DNA of 64,000 nucleotides from DATCMH01 sp036563505 (GCA_036563505.1 DATCMH010000013.1:62001-126000); one strand, 5' to 3'; positions 7,685 through 17,325 are shown, numbered from the stretch's first letter. The notes: generated by a model not told the origin, from the sequence alone. Numbers and translations: made by a program.

Positions 7685-9046
7685 ATGACCGCCACGCCCG
7701 CCCTCGGCCTGCCCTTGATCGCGGCGCAGCAGGCCCAGAAGCACGTTACCCACAACGAGGCACTGCTGGCCCTCGACGCCCTCGTCCAGCTCTGCGTCCT
7801 CGACCGCGATCTCGCGGCGCCTCCCGGCACCGGCGCGGACGGGGACCGCTACATCGTGGCAGGCTTGGGCACCGGCGCCTGGGCCGGCCAGGGCGGCAAA
7901 GTGGCGGTTCGGCTCGACGGCGCCTGGCGCTTCTTCGCGCCGCTCAAGGGCTGGCTCGCCTATCTCGCCGACGAGGGTGCCCTCGTCGCCTGGAATGGAA
8001 CGGCCTGGGTCGACGCCATCGCTGCGATCGGTCCCCTGCAGAACGTGCCCCGGCTCGGGCTTGCCACCACGGCCGACGCCGCGAACCCTTTGAGCGCCCG
8101 CCTCAACGGCGCGCTCCTCACCGCGCGCCCCGTCGGCGAGGGCGGGACGGGCGACCTGCGTCTTGCGATTAACAAGGAGGACGCGGCCAAGACCGCTTCC
8201 CTGCTCTTCCAGGATGCGTTTGCCGGCCGCGCCGAGATCGGGCTCCTCGGCGACGACGATTTCAGCTTCAAAGTCTCCGCCGACGGAACCGTCTGGACCG
8301 AGGCCTGGCGGGTCGACCGCGCGAGCGGCGCGGTATCCTTCCCCGCGGGAGCCGTCGTTACGGCGGGCCTGCGCAACCGGATCCTCAACGGCGGCTTCAT
8401 GATCAACCAGCGCAACTATGCCTCGGGCGCCGCCCTCGCCGCCAACGCCTACGGCTTCGACCGCTGGAAGGCGGGGACGTCGGGCTGCACCATGACCTTC
8501 AGCGTCGGGACGCCCGACGTCACGGTAACGATCACGGCCGGGTCGCTGCGCCAGATCGTCGAGGCCCGGGAAGTCGAGGGCGGCGCCTATATCCTGTCCT
8601 GGTCGGGGAGCGCCCAGGGACGCGTCAACGGCGGCGCCTACGCCGCCAGTCCCATCCGGATCGCGGCGCTGCCGGCCAACACCGCGATCACCGTGGAGTT
8701 CACCGGCGGGACGCTGGCGCGGGTCCAGTTCGAGCCGGGCCGGGCCGCGACCCCCTTCGAGCGTCGCGGCGCCCTCGAGCTCCCGCTCTGCCAACGCTAC
8801 TTCGCCGCGGTCGGGCACACCCACGCCTTCGTCTCGGGCGCGGCGGGGGCGGTGAACCATGCCGGACGGCCTCTGCCCATCGCGATGCGCGCGACGCCCA
8901 CCGTTACCCGCGCGGCGACCTCGAGCACCAATGGCACCCTCGCTTCCACCGCGTTCGGGCCGGACTTCCTGCGCTCCACCCTGACCGCCACGGCATCCGG
9001 TTTGTCGGAATGGACGGGGACCCTGTCTTGCGACGCGGAGCTCTGA
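7685..9046 (+). CDS. DUF2793 protein, probable GTA/phage spike or fibre
   Basis: 453 residues from ATG 7685. The N-terminal domain (LGLPLIAAQQAQKHVTHNEA, then LDALVQLCVLDRDLAAPPG and GDRYIVAG) is DUF2793, found in tail or head spike proteins next to alphaproteobacterial GTA and prophage tail clusters. The middle (LRNRILNGGFMINQRNYASG) and C-terminus resemble carbohydrate-binding/fibre regions of receptor-binding proteins. The role in attachment is inferred from family and place: it is the last gene of the tail cluster, separated from the megatron gene by a repeat. The upstream 99 codons of the same frame lie wholly in that repeat and are excluded. Confidence 0.78.
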   Translation: MTATPALGLPLIAAQQAQKHVTHNEALLALDALVQLCVLDRDLAAPPGTGADGDRYIVAGLGTGAWAGQGGKVAVRLDGAWRFFAPLKGWLAYLADEGALVAWNGTAWVDAIAAIGPLQNVPRLGLATTADAANPLSARLNGALLTARPVGEGGTGDLRLAINKEDAAKTASLLFQDAFAGRAEIGLLGDDDFSFKVSADGTVWTEAWRVDRASGAVSFPAGAVVTAGLRNRILNGGFMINQRNYASGAALAANAYGFDRWKAGTSGCTMTFSVGTPDVTVTITAGSLRQIVEAREVEGGAYILSWSGSAQGRVNGGAYAASPIRIAALPANTAITVEFTGGTLARVQFEPGRAATPFERRGALELPLCQRYFAAVGHTHAFVSGAAGAVNHAGRPLPIAMRATPTVTRAATSSTNGTLASTAFGPDFLRSTLTATASGLSEWTGTLSCDAEL

Positions 9047-9091
9047 TCCCCATTCAGACCCTATTCAGTCCGCCCTTGCGAGGGTCCGGCC

Positions 9092-9391
9092 ATGCCGCTC
9101 GCGCTTTTCCTCCTCCTCCTGGCGGCCAGTCCCGCCCGCGCCGAGGGCGGCCCGGGCGCCTGCCTGGACACGGCGGAGATGCGGGACGCCGTCGAGGAGA
9201 AGGCGGTCATCGCGCCGCCGGTGGCGGTGATGGTCGCCCGCCGCGCGGTGCCGGGCGCGGAGGTGATCCGCGCGCGGCTGTGCCGCTCCGGCGAGGGCAT
9301 GGCCTACCTGATCTCGGCCTTGCGCGAGGACGGCCGGCTCGTGCAAGTCGTCGTGGACGCCCCAACGGGGAAAGTGGTCGCCGTCCACTAG
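9092..9391 (+). CDS. PepSY-like periplasmic protein, possible kinase modulator
   Basis: 99 residues with a clear signal peptide (MPLALFLLLLAASPARA) and a mature part of about 80 residues ending in a PepSY-like strand pattern (YLISALREDGRLVQVVVDAP then TGKVVAV). Two cysteines (C28, C68 by count) could form a disulfide. It lies 50 nt upstream of the response regulator. In Sinorhizobium meliloti the feuP-feuQ pair is preceded by feuN, a small exported protein that restrains the kinase; placement, size and export make this a candidate FeuN counterpart. That functional link is inference. Confidence 0.68.
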   Translation: MPLALFLLLLAASPARAEGGPGACLDTAEMRDAVEEKAVIAPPVAVMVARRAVPGAEVIRARLCRSGEGMAYLISALREDGRLVQVVVDAPTGKVVAVH

Positions 9392-9441
9392 CGCCGCCAT
9401 CGGACCCCAGAAACGCCGGGAAGACCTGAGGAAGAACCGCC

Positions 9442-10110
9442 GTGCGCCTGCTCGTCGTCGAGGATGAGAAGCATCTCAACGCCCAGATCGCCGCTGCCCT
9501 GGAGCAGGCGGGCTACGCCGTCGACACCGCGTTCGACGGCGAGGACGGGCAGTTCCTCGGCGAGACCGAACCCTACGACGCGATCATCCTCGACCTCGGC
9601 CTGCCGAAGGTCGACGGCGTCTCCGCGCTCGCGGCTTGGCGCCGGGCGGGGGTGAAAACCCCGGTCATCATCCTCACCGCCCGGGACCGCTGGAGCGACA
9701 AGGTGCAGGGCTTCGACGCTGGCGCCGACGATTACGTCACGAAGCCCTTCCACATGGAGGAGCTTCTCGCCCGCGTTCGGGCGCTGCTTCGCCGCGCCGC
9801 TGGTCACGCCACGAGCGAGATCATCTGCGGTCCCGTCCGTCTCGACACCCGCTCGGGCCGCGTGGTCGTCGACGGCAGCCCCGTTCGCCTCACCTCGCAC
9901 GAGTACCGGCTGCTCTCTTACCTCATGCACCATACGGGGCGCATCGTCTCCCGCGCCGAGCTGACGGAGCACCTGTACGACCAGGATTTCGACCGCGACT
10001 CCAACACGATTGAGGTGTTCGTCGGGCGCCTGCGCAAGAAGCTCGGCGTCGACGTGATCCAGACCGTGCGCGGCCTCGGCTACCTCATCGACACCAAAGC
10101 CGAGGCCTGA
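9442..10110 (+). CDS. OmpR-family response regulator, FeuP-like
   Basis: 222 residues: receiver domain with phospho-acceptor D51 (IILDLGLPKVDG), conserved T (LTARDRWSDK) and K (YVTKPFH), then an OmpR winged helix (TSHEYRLLSYLMHHTGRIVS ... NTIEVFVGRLRKKLG). The linker and DNA-binding segments (RRAAGHATSEIICGPVRLD, YDQDFDRDSN) resemble FeuP of rhizobia, which controls cyclic glucan export and stress genes; the regulon here is unknown. GTG 9442 is the start, with GAGGAAG 7 nt upstream. The kinase gene follows after 14 nt, so they are co-transcribed. Confidence 0.88.
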   Translation: MRLLVVEDEKHLNAQIAAALEQAGYAVDTAFDGEDGQFLGETEPYDAIILDLGLPKVDGVSALAAWRRAGVKTPVIILTARDRWSDKVQGFDAGADDYVTKPFHMEELLARVRALLRRAAGHATSEIICGPVRLDTRSGRVVVDGSPVRLTSHEYRLLSYLMHHTGRIVSRAELTEHLYDQDFDRDSNTIEVFVGRLRKKLGVDVIQTVRGLGYLIDTKAEA

Positions 10111-10124
10111 GAGGGCCCGCGCCG

Positions 10125-11504
10125 ATGCTCCTCGCCGGACGGCCGATCGCGGTTCGCCTCGCCGTCTCCTCCGTGTTCTGGAGTTCGGCGCTGCTGCTCA
10201 TCGCGGGGCTGATCCTCTCGGCCCTTTACCGCGAGAATACCGAGCGCGCCTTCGACCAGCGTCTTCTGGTCTACGCCAACGATCTGGCCGCCGACCTCGT
10301 GGCCCCAGGCGAGCCGGACCGCCCTGATCTCGGCGCCGGCGACCCGCGCTTCGAGCTGCCGCTGTCGGGCTGGTATTGGCAGGTGCAGCGCGCCGATGCT
10401 CTGCCCAAGGACGTGCGCGCGTCCAAATCCCTGTTCGGCGGCGCGATCCCCTCCCTGGCGCCCGCCGAGGAGCGCCGCTTCGGCGAGATCCGGAAAGGCT
10501 ATGGCCGCGCCCCGGATGAGCGGGAGCTGCGCGTCGTCGAGCGCGACATCGATCTCGGCGAGGACGGCCGCTTTCTGGTGCGCGTCGCCGGCCCCGCCGA
10601 CGAGATCTCAGGCGACGTGCGCCGCTTCGTCATGGCGCTCGCCGTCACCTTCGGCCTGCTCGGCCTGTCGCTCGGCTTCACGACCCTGCTGCAGATCCGC
10701 TTCGGCCTGCGCCCCCTCGTGGCGCTGCGCAGCGCGCTCGGTTCGGTGCGCCGCGGCGAGGCCGAGCGCATTCCGGGCACCTACCCCCACGACATCGCGC
10801 CGCTGGCGAGCGAGCTCAACCTCCTGCTCGAGACGAACCGCGAGATCCTGGAGCGGGCCCGCACACAGGTCGGCAACCTAGCTCATGCCCTGAAAACCCC
10901 CTTGAGCGTCATCGTCAACGAGGCCGACGCCGTGCCCGACGAGGTCGCCGCCCGCATCCGCGAGCAGGCGGCCCTCATGCGCGATCAGGTCACCTACCAT
11001 CTTGACCGGGCGCGCGCCGCCGCGCTGGCCGGCACCTTGGGCTCCGTCACGGAGGTCGAACCCCTCGTCGCGGGCCTGCTTCGCACCTTCGGCAAGATCT
11101 ACCGCGACAAGGCCCTGGCCCTCGAAGCCGCCGTCGATCCGGCCGCGCGCTTTCGCGGCGAGCGGCAGGATTTCGAGGAGATGGCGGGCAACCTCATCGA
11201 CAACGCCTGCAAATGGGCCCGGACCGCCGTGCACGTCGAGGCCCGCGTCGTCGCGGACGGGGATCGTCCCCGTCTGGTGCTTTCGGTCAGCGACGACGGG
11301 CCGGGCCTGAAGCCCGAGGAGCGGGCCGAGATGGTGAAACGCGGCCGTCGCCTCGACGAGACGAAGCCCGGCTCGGGGCTCGGCCTCTCCATCGTCTCGG
11401 ACCTCGCGGCCCTTTACCGCGGCGGGTTGCGTCTCGAAGAGGCCGAAGGCGGGGGCTTGCGGGCGGTGCTGGACCTGCCGGGTGCGACTGCAGGAGAGGG
11501 ATAG
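10125..11504 (+). CDS. Sensor histidine kinase, FeuQ-like
   Basis: 459 residues: N-terminal membrane helix (about 10-33), a periplasmic sensor region of about 130 residues, second helix (about 169-190), HAMP, then a dimerisation helix with phospho-acceptor H254 (NLAHALKTPLSVIVNEAD). The ATPase domain has the N box (NLIDNACKWA) and G boxes (DDGPGL, GSGLGLSIVSDL). H254 followed by LKTPL is the PhoQ/FeuQ type of H box. It pairs with the response regulator 14 nt upstream. With the small exported protein ahead of both, a three-component envelope-sensing module is likely. The signal cannot be told from sequence. Confidence 0.88.
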   Translation: MLLAGRPIAVRLAVSSVFWSSALLLIAGLILSALYRENTERAFDQRLLVYANDLAADLVAPGEPDRPDLGAGDPRFELPLSGWYWQVQRADALPKDVRASKSLFGGAIPSLAPAEERRFGEIRKGYGRAPDERELRVVERDIDLGEDGRFLVRVAGPADEISGDVRRFVMALAVTFGLLGLSLGFTTLLQIRFGLRPLVALRSALGSVRRGEAERIPGTYPHDIAPLASELNLLLETNREILERARTQVGNLAHALKTPLSVIVNEADAVPDEVAARIREQAALMRDQVTYHLDRARAAALAGTLGSVTEVEPLVAGLLRTFGKIYRDKALALEAAVDPAARFRGERQDFEEMAGNLIDNACKWARTAVHVEARVVADGDRPRLVLSVSDDGPGLKPEERAEMVKRGRRLDETKPGSGLGLSIVSDLAALYRGGLRLEEAEGGGLRAVLDLPGATAGEG

Positions 11505-11520
11505 CGCGGGCCTCGTTCCG

Positions 11521-14451
11521 TCAGGCCGCCGCAGCGGCCCGGCCGTTGAAGAAGATGCCGAGCTCGCCCGCCGGACGGGGCGGGCTGAAGTAGTAGCCCT
11601 GGACCTCGGTGCAGCCCTCGGCCTCGACGCGGCGCAGCTGCTCCTCCGTCTCGACGCCCTCGGCGGTCGTCACCATGCCGAGGCTGGAGCCGAGACCTGA
11701 GACGGCGCGCACGATGGCGAGGCAGTCGTTGCGCTCGGCCAGTTCGCGCACGAAGGAGCGGTCGATCTTGATCTTGTCGAAGGGGAACGACCGCAGGTAG
11801 CTCAAGGACGAGTAGCCCGTGCCGAAATCGTCCATGGCGATGCGCACGCCCATGCCGCGCAGCTGGTGAAGGGTGGCGAGCGTCGCCTCCGAGTCGGCGA
11901 GCAGCACCGATTCCGTGATCTCGAGCTCCAGCCGCTGCGGGCTCAAGCCCGACTTGCCCAGCGCCGCCGCGACGGCGAGCACAAGGTTGCGGCTCTTGAA
12001 CTGCGCAGGGGAGAGGTTGACCGCGACCTTGAGGTCTCTCGGCCAAGTGACGGCTTCGGCGCAGGCCCGGGCGATGACCCATTCGCCGAGCGGCACGATG
12101 AGCCCGATCTCCTCGGCCAAGGGGATGAAATCCGCAGGCCCGACGAGGCCCCGCACCGGGTGCCGCCAGCGCAGGAGCGCCTCAAAGCCCGAGACCTCCC
12201 CCGAACTCACGCTCACGAGGGGTTGGTAGTAGAGCTCGAACTGCGCCAGCGCGAGCGCCTTGCGCAGGTCAAGTTCGAGCGTTCGGCGCTGTTGCAGCCG
12301 GGCGTCCATCGCCGGCTCGAAGGAATGGCAGGTGCCGCGCCCCTCGCTCTTCGCGCGGTAGAGCGCCATGTCGGCGTTCTTGAGAAGGGTATCAGGGTCG
12401 GACCCGTCGGACGGAGCGACCGCCAGGCCGACGCTGGTGCCGATGACGACCTGGTGGCCGTCGAGCTCGTAGGGGTCAGCCACCGCCTCGATGAGGCGGC
12501 GCGCCACGGTGGCGGCGGCTTCCGGCCGCTCCAGGGCGGGCAAGAGGATCGCGAACTCGTCGCCGCCGAGCCGCGCGAGGAGCCCGCTTCCGGCGAGCGC
12601 CTCCTGCAGGCGGGCTGTGACGGCGCGCAGCAGGGCGTCGCCGGTCGGGTGGCCCAGCGTGTCGTTGACGGCCTTGAAGTGGTCGAGGTCGAGGCAGAGC
12701 ACGCCGAAGGTCTCGCCCTTCTCCGCGCGGTCCAAAGCCTCTTCCAGAGCCTCGCGGAACAGGGTGCGGTTCGGCAAGTTCGTCAGGGCGTCGTGGCGCG
12801 CCATATGGGCGATGCGCGCCTCGTTGCGCTTCTGCTCCGTGATGTCCTCGTAGGTCGCGACCCAGCCGCCCCCCGTCATCGGGCGATGGTTGATGGCGAT
12901 GGTGCGCCCGTCGCGCAGGACGCGGTGCATGGTGAGCGAGCCGCGGGTCGCGAGCGCCTGAACGTATTCGTCGTAATGCGTATCGGCCGAGCCGTGCAGG
13001 TTGCCGAGCGCCACCGTGTGCTCGAAGAGCATGCGCAAGGTCGCGCCCGGGCGCACGGCGTCGCGATCGAAGCCGAGCATGTCGACGAAGCGCTCGTTGA
13101 AGATCACGATCCGGAACGCGGCGTCGAACATGCACAGGCCCTGGGCCATGTTGTTCAGGGCCGCGTCGAGGCGCTGACGCTGCTCGGCGAGGGCTTCCTC
13201 GGCCCGCACGCGCTCGGTGATGTCGGCATAGGTCGCCACCCAGCCGCCGCCGGCCATCGGCCGGTAGGTGGTCTCGAGCACCCGGTCGCCTTCGAGGCGG
13301 GTCAGGATGCGGGCGGGTGCCCCTTGCGCGAAGAGCGCGAGGCGTTCCGCGTAGAGTTCCTCCACGCTCTGCCCGGGATGGCGCCCGAGGGCGACGTTGT
13401 GGGCGATGAGGTCGCGCAGGTGGGCGCCCGACCGGGCGACCTCGGGCGGCAAGCCGAGGAGGGCGCGGTACTGCGCGTTGCAGACAGTGATGTTGAGCTG
13501 CGCGTCGAGGAGAAGCAGCCCTTCCGCCATGTTGGAGAGCGCGGCGTCGAAGCGGCGGTTCTGCTCCGCCAGGTACTCGCCGGCCGCGAGGCGCTCCGTG
13601 ATGTCCTCGTAGGTCGCGACCCAGCCGCCGCCCGTCATGGGCTGGTGCAGGATCTCGATGGTGCGCCCGTCGCTCAGCCGCCGATGGACGCCCAGGCATC
13701 CGTCAGCTTCGAGCTTGGCCCGGTAGCCGGCGTAGAGGTCCTCCGCCGTGGTGTCGGGATGGTTCCCGAGCGCCACCGAGTGCTCCATGATGGTGCGCAG
13801 TGCTACGCCCGGCCGCACCACCTCGGGCGAGAGCCCGTAGAGCTCGACGTAGCGCCGGTTGGCGATGAGCACGTTGAGGTCGGGGTCGAACAGGCACAGG
13901 CCGTTCGACATCGTGTCCAGGGCCGCCGTGAAGAGGCGGTTCTGCTCGGTGAGCGCGTCGCCCGCGCGGCGCACTTCCGTCACGTCCTCGTAGGTGATCA
14001 CCCAGCCGTCATCGGCCATGGGCGTGTAGGCCACGGCGAGAATGCGCCCGTCGGCGAGCGTCTGCTGATGGCGACTTCCCTCGCGCCGGGAGAGACGTTG
14101 CATCCAGCCGGTGCCGGCCTGCTCGACGGACCGCTCGCCGTAATGGCCGAGGCGGCCTGCCGCGGCGACGAGCTCACGCGCATGGACGCCGGCCTGCAGC
14201 ACCTCGGGCGGAAAGCCGAAGAGATCCGCCAGGCGCCGGTTGAAGAGCACGACGCGGAGCTTGCCGTCGAGTACCAGGAGACCCTGGTGCACGTTGTCCA
14301 GCGTCGCCTGGAGGAGCTCGGCTTGGCGGGAGAGGGCGCGTTCCTGCTCGGCGAGGCGCTTGTTCTGGCGCTCGTACTCGGCATTGACGACGCTGTAGGC
14401 CTTGTTGATCGCCTCGAGCGCCCGAACCGTCCGCTCGTTCTCGGTTTCCAT
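11521..14451 (-). CDS. Four-PAS GGDEF-EAL cyclic-di-GMP protein
   Basis: 976 residues without membrane segments. A coiled start (1-48) leads to four tandem PAS_7-type domains at about 50-160, 176-287, 302-413 and 428-539. Domains 2-4 end in almost the same motif (PMTGGGWVATYEDITE, PMAGGGWVATYADITE). Then come a GGDEF domain (550-708, intact GGDEF at 629-633) and an EAL domain (722-965). The EAL domain keeps its catalytic set: EALLRW at 757, N812, ExxE at 843-846, DDFGTG at 874, K895 and AEGVE at 930. Both synthesis and hydrolysis of c-di-GMP are therefore possible; the balance is unknown. No degenerate site was seen. It diverges from alaS across 222 nt and ends close to the convergent kinase gene (16 nt). 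Confidence 0.92.
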   Translation of the reverse strand: METENERTVRALEAINKAYSVVNAEYERQNKRLAEQERALSRQAELLQATLDNVHQGLLVLDGKLRVVLFNRRLADLFGFPPEVLQAGVHARELVAAAGRLGHYGERSVEQAGTGWMQRLSRREGSRHQQTLADGRILAVAYTPMADDGWVITYEDVTEVRRAGDALTEQNRLFTAALDTMSNGLCLFDPDLNVLIANRRYVELYGLSPEVVRPGVALRTIMEHSVALGNHPDTTAEDLYAGYRAKLEADGCLGVHRRLSDGRTIEILHQPMTGGGWVATYEDITERLAAGEYLAEQNRRFDAALSNMAEGLLLLDAQLNITVCNAQYRALLGLPPEVARSGAHLRDLIAHNVALGRHPGQSVEELYAERLALFAQGAPARILTRLEGDRVLETTYRPMAGGGWVATYADITERVRAEEALAEQRQRLDAALNNMAQGLCMFDAAFRIVIFNERFVDMLGFDRDAVRPGATLRMLFEHTVALGNLHGSADTHYDEYVQALATRGSLTMHRVLRDGRTIAINHRPMTGGGWVATYEDITEQKRNEARIAHMARHDALTNLPNRTLFREALEEALDRAEKGETFGVLCLDLDHFKAVNDTLGHPTGDALLRAVTARLQEALAGSGLLARLGGDEFAILLPALERPEAAATVARRLIEAVADPYELDGHQVVIGTSVGLAVAPSDGSDPDTLLKNADMALYRAKSEGRGTCHSFEPAMDARLQQRRTLELDLRKALALAQFELYYQPLVSVSSGEVSGFEALLRWRHPVRGLVGPADFIPLAEEIGLIVPLGEWVIARACAEAVTWPRDLKVAVNLSPAQFKSRNLVLAVAAALGKSGLSPQRLELEITESVLLADSEATLATLHQLRGMGVRIAMDDFGTGYSSLSYLRSFPFDKIKIDRSFVRELAERNDCLAIVRAVSGLGSSLGMVTTAEGVETEEQLRRVEAEGCTEVQGYYFSPPRPAGELGIFFNGRAAAAA

Positions 14452-14673
14452 CCCCGACCCGCTTGTGCGCGGCCGCTCGTACGCTCGGCCGACCGTTTCG
14501 CGGGTACCCTGGCGCGAATGTCTTGCTTTGGATTTAACTCAGAAAATTCGAGTTGGCCGCGCCACCGATCGCCGCGAACCTCGCCTCGACAGGGCCGGAG
14601 CCGGCCACTACAACCCCTCTCAAATCCAACCGACAGGCTCCTTGATCCGAGCCGACGAGAGCCAAGCACCCCG

Positions 14674-17325
14674 ATGAGCGGCGTCAACGAGATCCGGTCG
14701 ACCTTCCTCGATTACTTCGCCAAGAACGGCCACGAGGTCGTGGCCTCGAGTCCGCTCGTGCCGCGCAACGACCCGACCCTGATGTTCACGAACGCCGGCA
14801 TGGTGCAGTTCAAGAACGTCTTCACGGGCGTCGAACGCCGCCCCTACGCGCGTGCCACGACGAGCCAGAAATGCGTGCGGGCCGGGGGCAAGCACAACGA
14901 CCTCGACAACGTGGGATACACGGCGCGCCACCACACGTTTTTCGAGATGCTGGGGAATTTCTCCTTCGGCGACTATTTCAAGCCGCTCGCCATCGAGCTC
15001 GCCTGGAACCTGATCACCAAGGAGTTCGACCTCCCCAAGGACAAGCTCCTCGTCACCATCTACCACACCGACGACGAGGCGGCCGATCTCTGGAAGAAGA
15101 TCGCCGGCTTCTCCGATTCCAAGATCATCCGCATCCCCACCTCCGACAATTTCTGGCAGATGGGCGACACCGGCCCCTGCGGCCCGTGCTCGGAGATCTT
15201 CATCGACCAGGGCGAGGCGCTGCAGGGCGGCCCGCCCGGTTCGCCCGACGAGGACGGTGATCGCTTCCTCGAGTTCTGGAACCTCGTGTTCATGCAATAC
15301 GAGCAGATCGAGCCGGGGAACCGGATTGGTCTCCCGAAACCTTCCATTGACACCGGCATGGGGCTGGAGCGCATCTCGGCGGTGCTGCAGGGCGTCCACT
15401 CGAACTACGACACGGACCTGTTCCGCACCCTCATCGAGGCGGTGGCGCACGCCACCGGCGTCGCCCCGGAGGGCGCGCGAAAAGCCTCGCATCGGGTCAT
15501 CGCCGATCATCTGCGCGCCGCGTCCTTCCTGGTGGCGGACGGGGTACTGCCCTCCAACGAAGGCCGCGGCTACGTGCTCCGGCGCATCATGCGCCGCGCC
15601 ATGCGCCACGCGCAGCTCCTCGGGTCGAAGGACCCCCTGATGTACCGCCTCGTGCCGGCGCTGGTGCGCGAGATGGGCCAGGCCTATCCGGAGCTGGTGC
15701 GAGCCGAGGCGCTCATCACCGAGACCCTCAAGCTCGAGGAGACGCGGTTCCGCCGCACACTCGAGCGCGGCCTTGCGATCCTCGACACCGAGACCGCGGA
15801 GCTCGGCGAGGGCCAAAAGCTTTCGGGCGAGACGGCCTTTACGCTCTACGACACGTACGGCTTCCCCCTCGACCTCACACAAGATGCCTTAAAGGCGCGC
15901 GGTATCGGCGTGGACACGGACGGCTTCACCGCCGCGATGCAGCGCCAGAAGGAGAAGGCGCGGGCGGCGTGGTCGGGCTCGGGCGAGGCGGCCACCGAGA
16001 CCGTGTGGTTCGGCCTGCGCGAGCGCGCCGGCGCCACCGAGTTCCTCGGCTACGAGACGGAGGACGCGGAAGGCGTGGTGCTGGCCCTCCTGCGCGACGG
16101 CCGCGAGGTCGAGCGCCTCGAGGCGGGCGAGACGGGCCTCCTCGTTCTCAACCAAACGCCGTTCTACGCCGAATCCGGCGGCCAGGTCGGCGACACCGGC
16201 ACGGTCGTAGGGGAGGGTGCCGCGGCCCGGGTGACCGGCACCGAGAAGAAGCTCGGCGACCTCTGGGTTCACCACGTCACCGTCGAGAGCGGCGCGCTCA
16301 GCGCCGGCCAGCCGCTCCAGCTCCACGTCGATCACGCCCGCCGCGGCGCGGTGCGCGCCAACCATTCGGCGACCCACCTCCTGCACGAGGCCCTGCGCGA
16401 GGTGCTCGGCGACCACGTCGCCCAGAAAGGTTCGCTCGTAGCGCCGGACCGCCTGCGCTTCGATTTCAGCCATCCGAAGCCCGTCAGCGACGCGGAGGTC
16501 GAGCGCGTCGAGGAGATTGCCAATCAGGTGCTCCTGCAGAACGCGCCCGTGGTGACGAAGCTGATGGGCGTCGAGGAGGCGATCGAATCCGGCGCCCGCG
16601 CGCTCTTCGGGGAGAAATACGGCGACGAGGTGCGGGTGGTCTCCATGGGCCGGGCGCCCGACGGGAACAGAACCTTCTCCGTCGAGCTCTGCGGCGGCAC
16701 CCACGTCGCGCGCACCGGCGATATCGGTACGGTGGTCGTGGTGGGCGAAGGTGCGGTCGCCGCGGGCGTGCGCCGCCTCGAGGCCATGACGGGCGAGGCC
16801 GCCCGCCGGCATCTTGCCGCCGAGAGCCGCAAGCTCCACGCCTTGGCAGGCCTTCTCAAGACCACCGTCGACGAGGCGCCCGAGCGCGTCGCGGCCCTGA
16901 TCGAGGAGCGGCGCCGCCTCGAGCGCGACCTCGCGGAAGCGCGGCGCAAGCTCGCCATGGGCGAGGGCACGGGCGGCGGCGACCCGATCCGCACGGTGGC
17001 GGGCGTCCAGCTCATGGCCCGCGCGGTATCCGGCGTCGAGATGCGCGACCTCAAGACCCTCGCCGACGAAGGCAAGCGCCGCCTCGGCTCGGGCGTCGTC
17101 GCCATCGTCGGGATCGCCGAGGACGGCAAGGCGGGCATCGTGGTCGGCGTCACCGACGACCTCACGCCGAAGATCGACGCGGTGACGCTCGTTCGCGCCG
17201 GCGCGGAAAAGCTCGGGGGCAAGGGCGGCGGCGGCCGCCGCGACATGGCCCAGGCCGGCGGCCCGGACGGCAGCCAAGCGGAAGCCGCGCTCGCCGCCGT
17301 CGAAGCGGCGCTGCAGGGGGCTTGA
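14674..17325 (+). CDS. alaS: Alanyl-tRNA synthetase
   Basis: 883 residues, usual AlaRS length. It charges tRNA-Ala and clears mischarged Ser/Gly-tRNA in the cytoplasm. The N-terminal class II core shows TFLDYFAKNGHEVVASSPLV, SQKCVRAGGKHNDLDNVG and FFEMLGNFSFGDYF. The editing domain has HSATHLL (about 564), and the zinc-binding CGGTHVARTGDIG is near residue 672. The C-terminal C-Ala domain ends GGKGGGGRRDMAQAGG, the usual tRNA-contact motif. ATG 14674 gives the conserved MSGVNEIRSTFLDYF start. The same frame runs open for another 936 codons upstream, but those lie antisense to the GGDEF-EAL gene and are not coding. Confidence 0.97.
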   Translation: MSGVNEIRSTFLDYFAKNGHEVVASSPLVPRNDPTLMFTNAGMVQFKNVFTGVERRPYARATTSQKCVRAGGKHNDLDNVGYTARHHTFFEMLGNFSFGDYFKPLAIELAWNLITKEFDLPKDKLLVTIYHTDDEAADLWKKIAGFSDSKIIRIPTSDNFWQMGDTGPCGPCSEIFIDQGEALQGGPPGSPDEDGDRFLEFWNLVFMQYEQIEPGNRIGLPKPSIDTGMGLERISAVLQGVHSNYDTDLFRTLIEAVAHATGVAPEGARKASHRVIADHLRAASFLVADGVLPSNEGRGYVLRRIMRRAMRHAQLLGSKDPLMYRLVPALVREMGQAYPELVRAEALITETLKLEETRFRRTLERGLAILDTETAELGEGQKLSGETAFTLYDTYGFPLDLTQDALKARGIGVDTDGFTAAMQRQKEKARAAWSGSGEAATETVWFGLRERAGATEFLGYETEDAEGVVLALLRDGREVERLEAGETGLLVLNQTPFYAESGGQVGDTGTVVGEGAAARVTGTEKKLGDLWVHHVTVESGALSAGQPLQLHVDHARRGAVRANHSATHLLHEALREVLGDHVAQKGSLVAPDRLRFDFSHPKPVSDAEVERVEEIANQVLLQNAPVVTKLMGVEEAIESGARALFGEKYGDEVRVVSMGRAPDGNRTFSVELCGGTHVARTGDIGTVVVVGEGAVAAGVRRLEAMTGEAARRHLAAESRKLHALAGLLKTTVDEAPERVAALIEERRRLERDLAEARRKLAMGEGTGGGDPIRTVAGVQLMARAVSGVEMRDLKTLADEGKRRLGSGVVAIVGIAEDGKAGIVVGVTDDLTPKIDAVTLVRAGAEKLGGKGGGGRRDMAQAGGPDGSQAEAALAAVEAALQGA

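Noticed and set aside
11866..14673. 936 extra in-frame codons upstream of alaS on the plus strand
   Set aside because: They lie antisense to the well-supported GGDEF-EAL gene; lack of stops is an effect of high GC. AlaRS has its normal length from ATG 14674.
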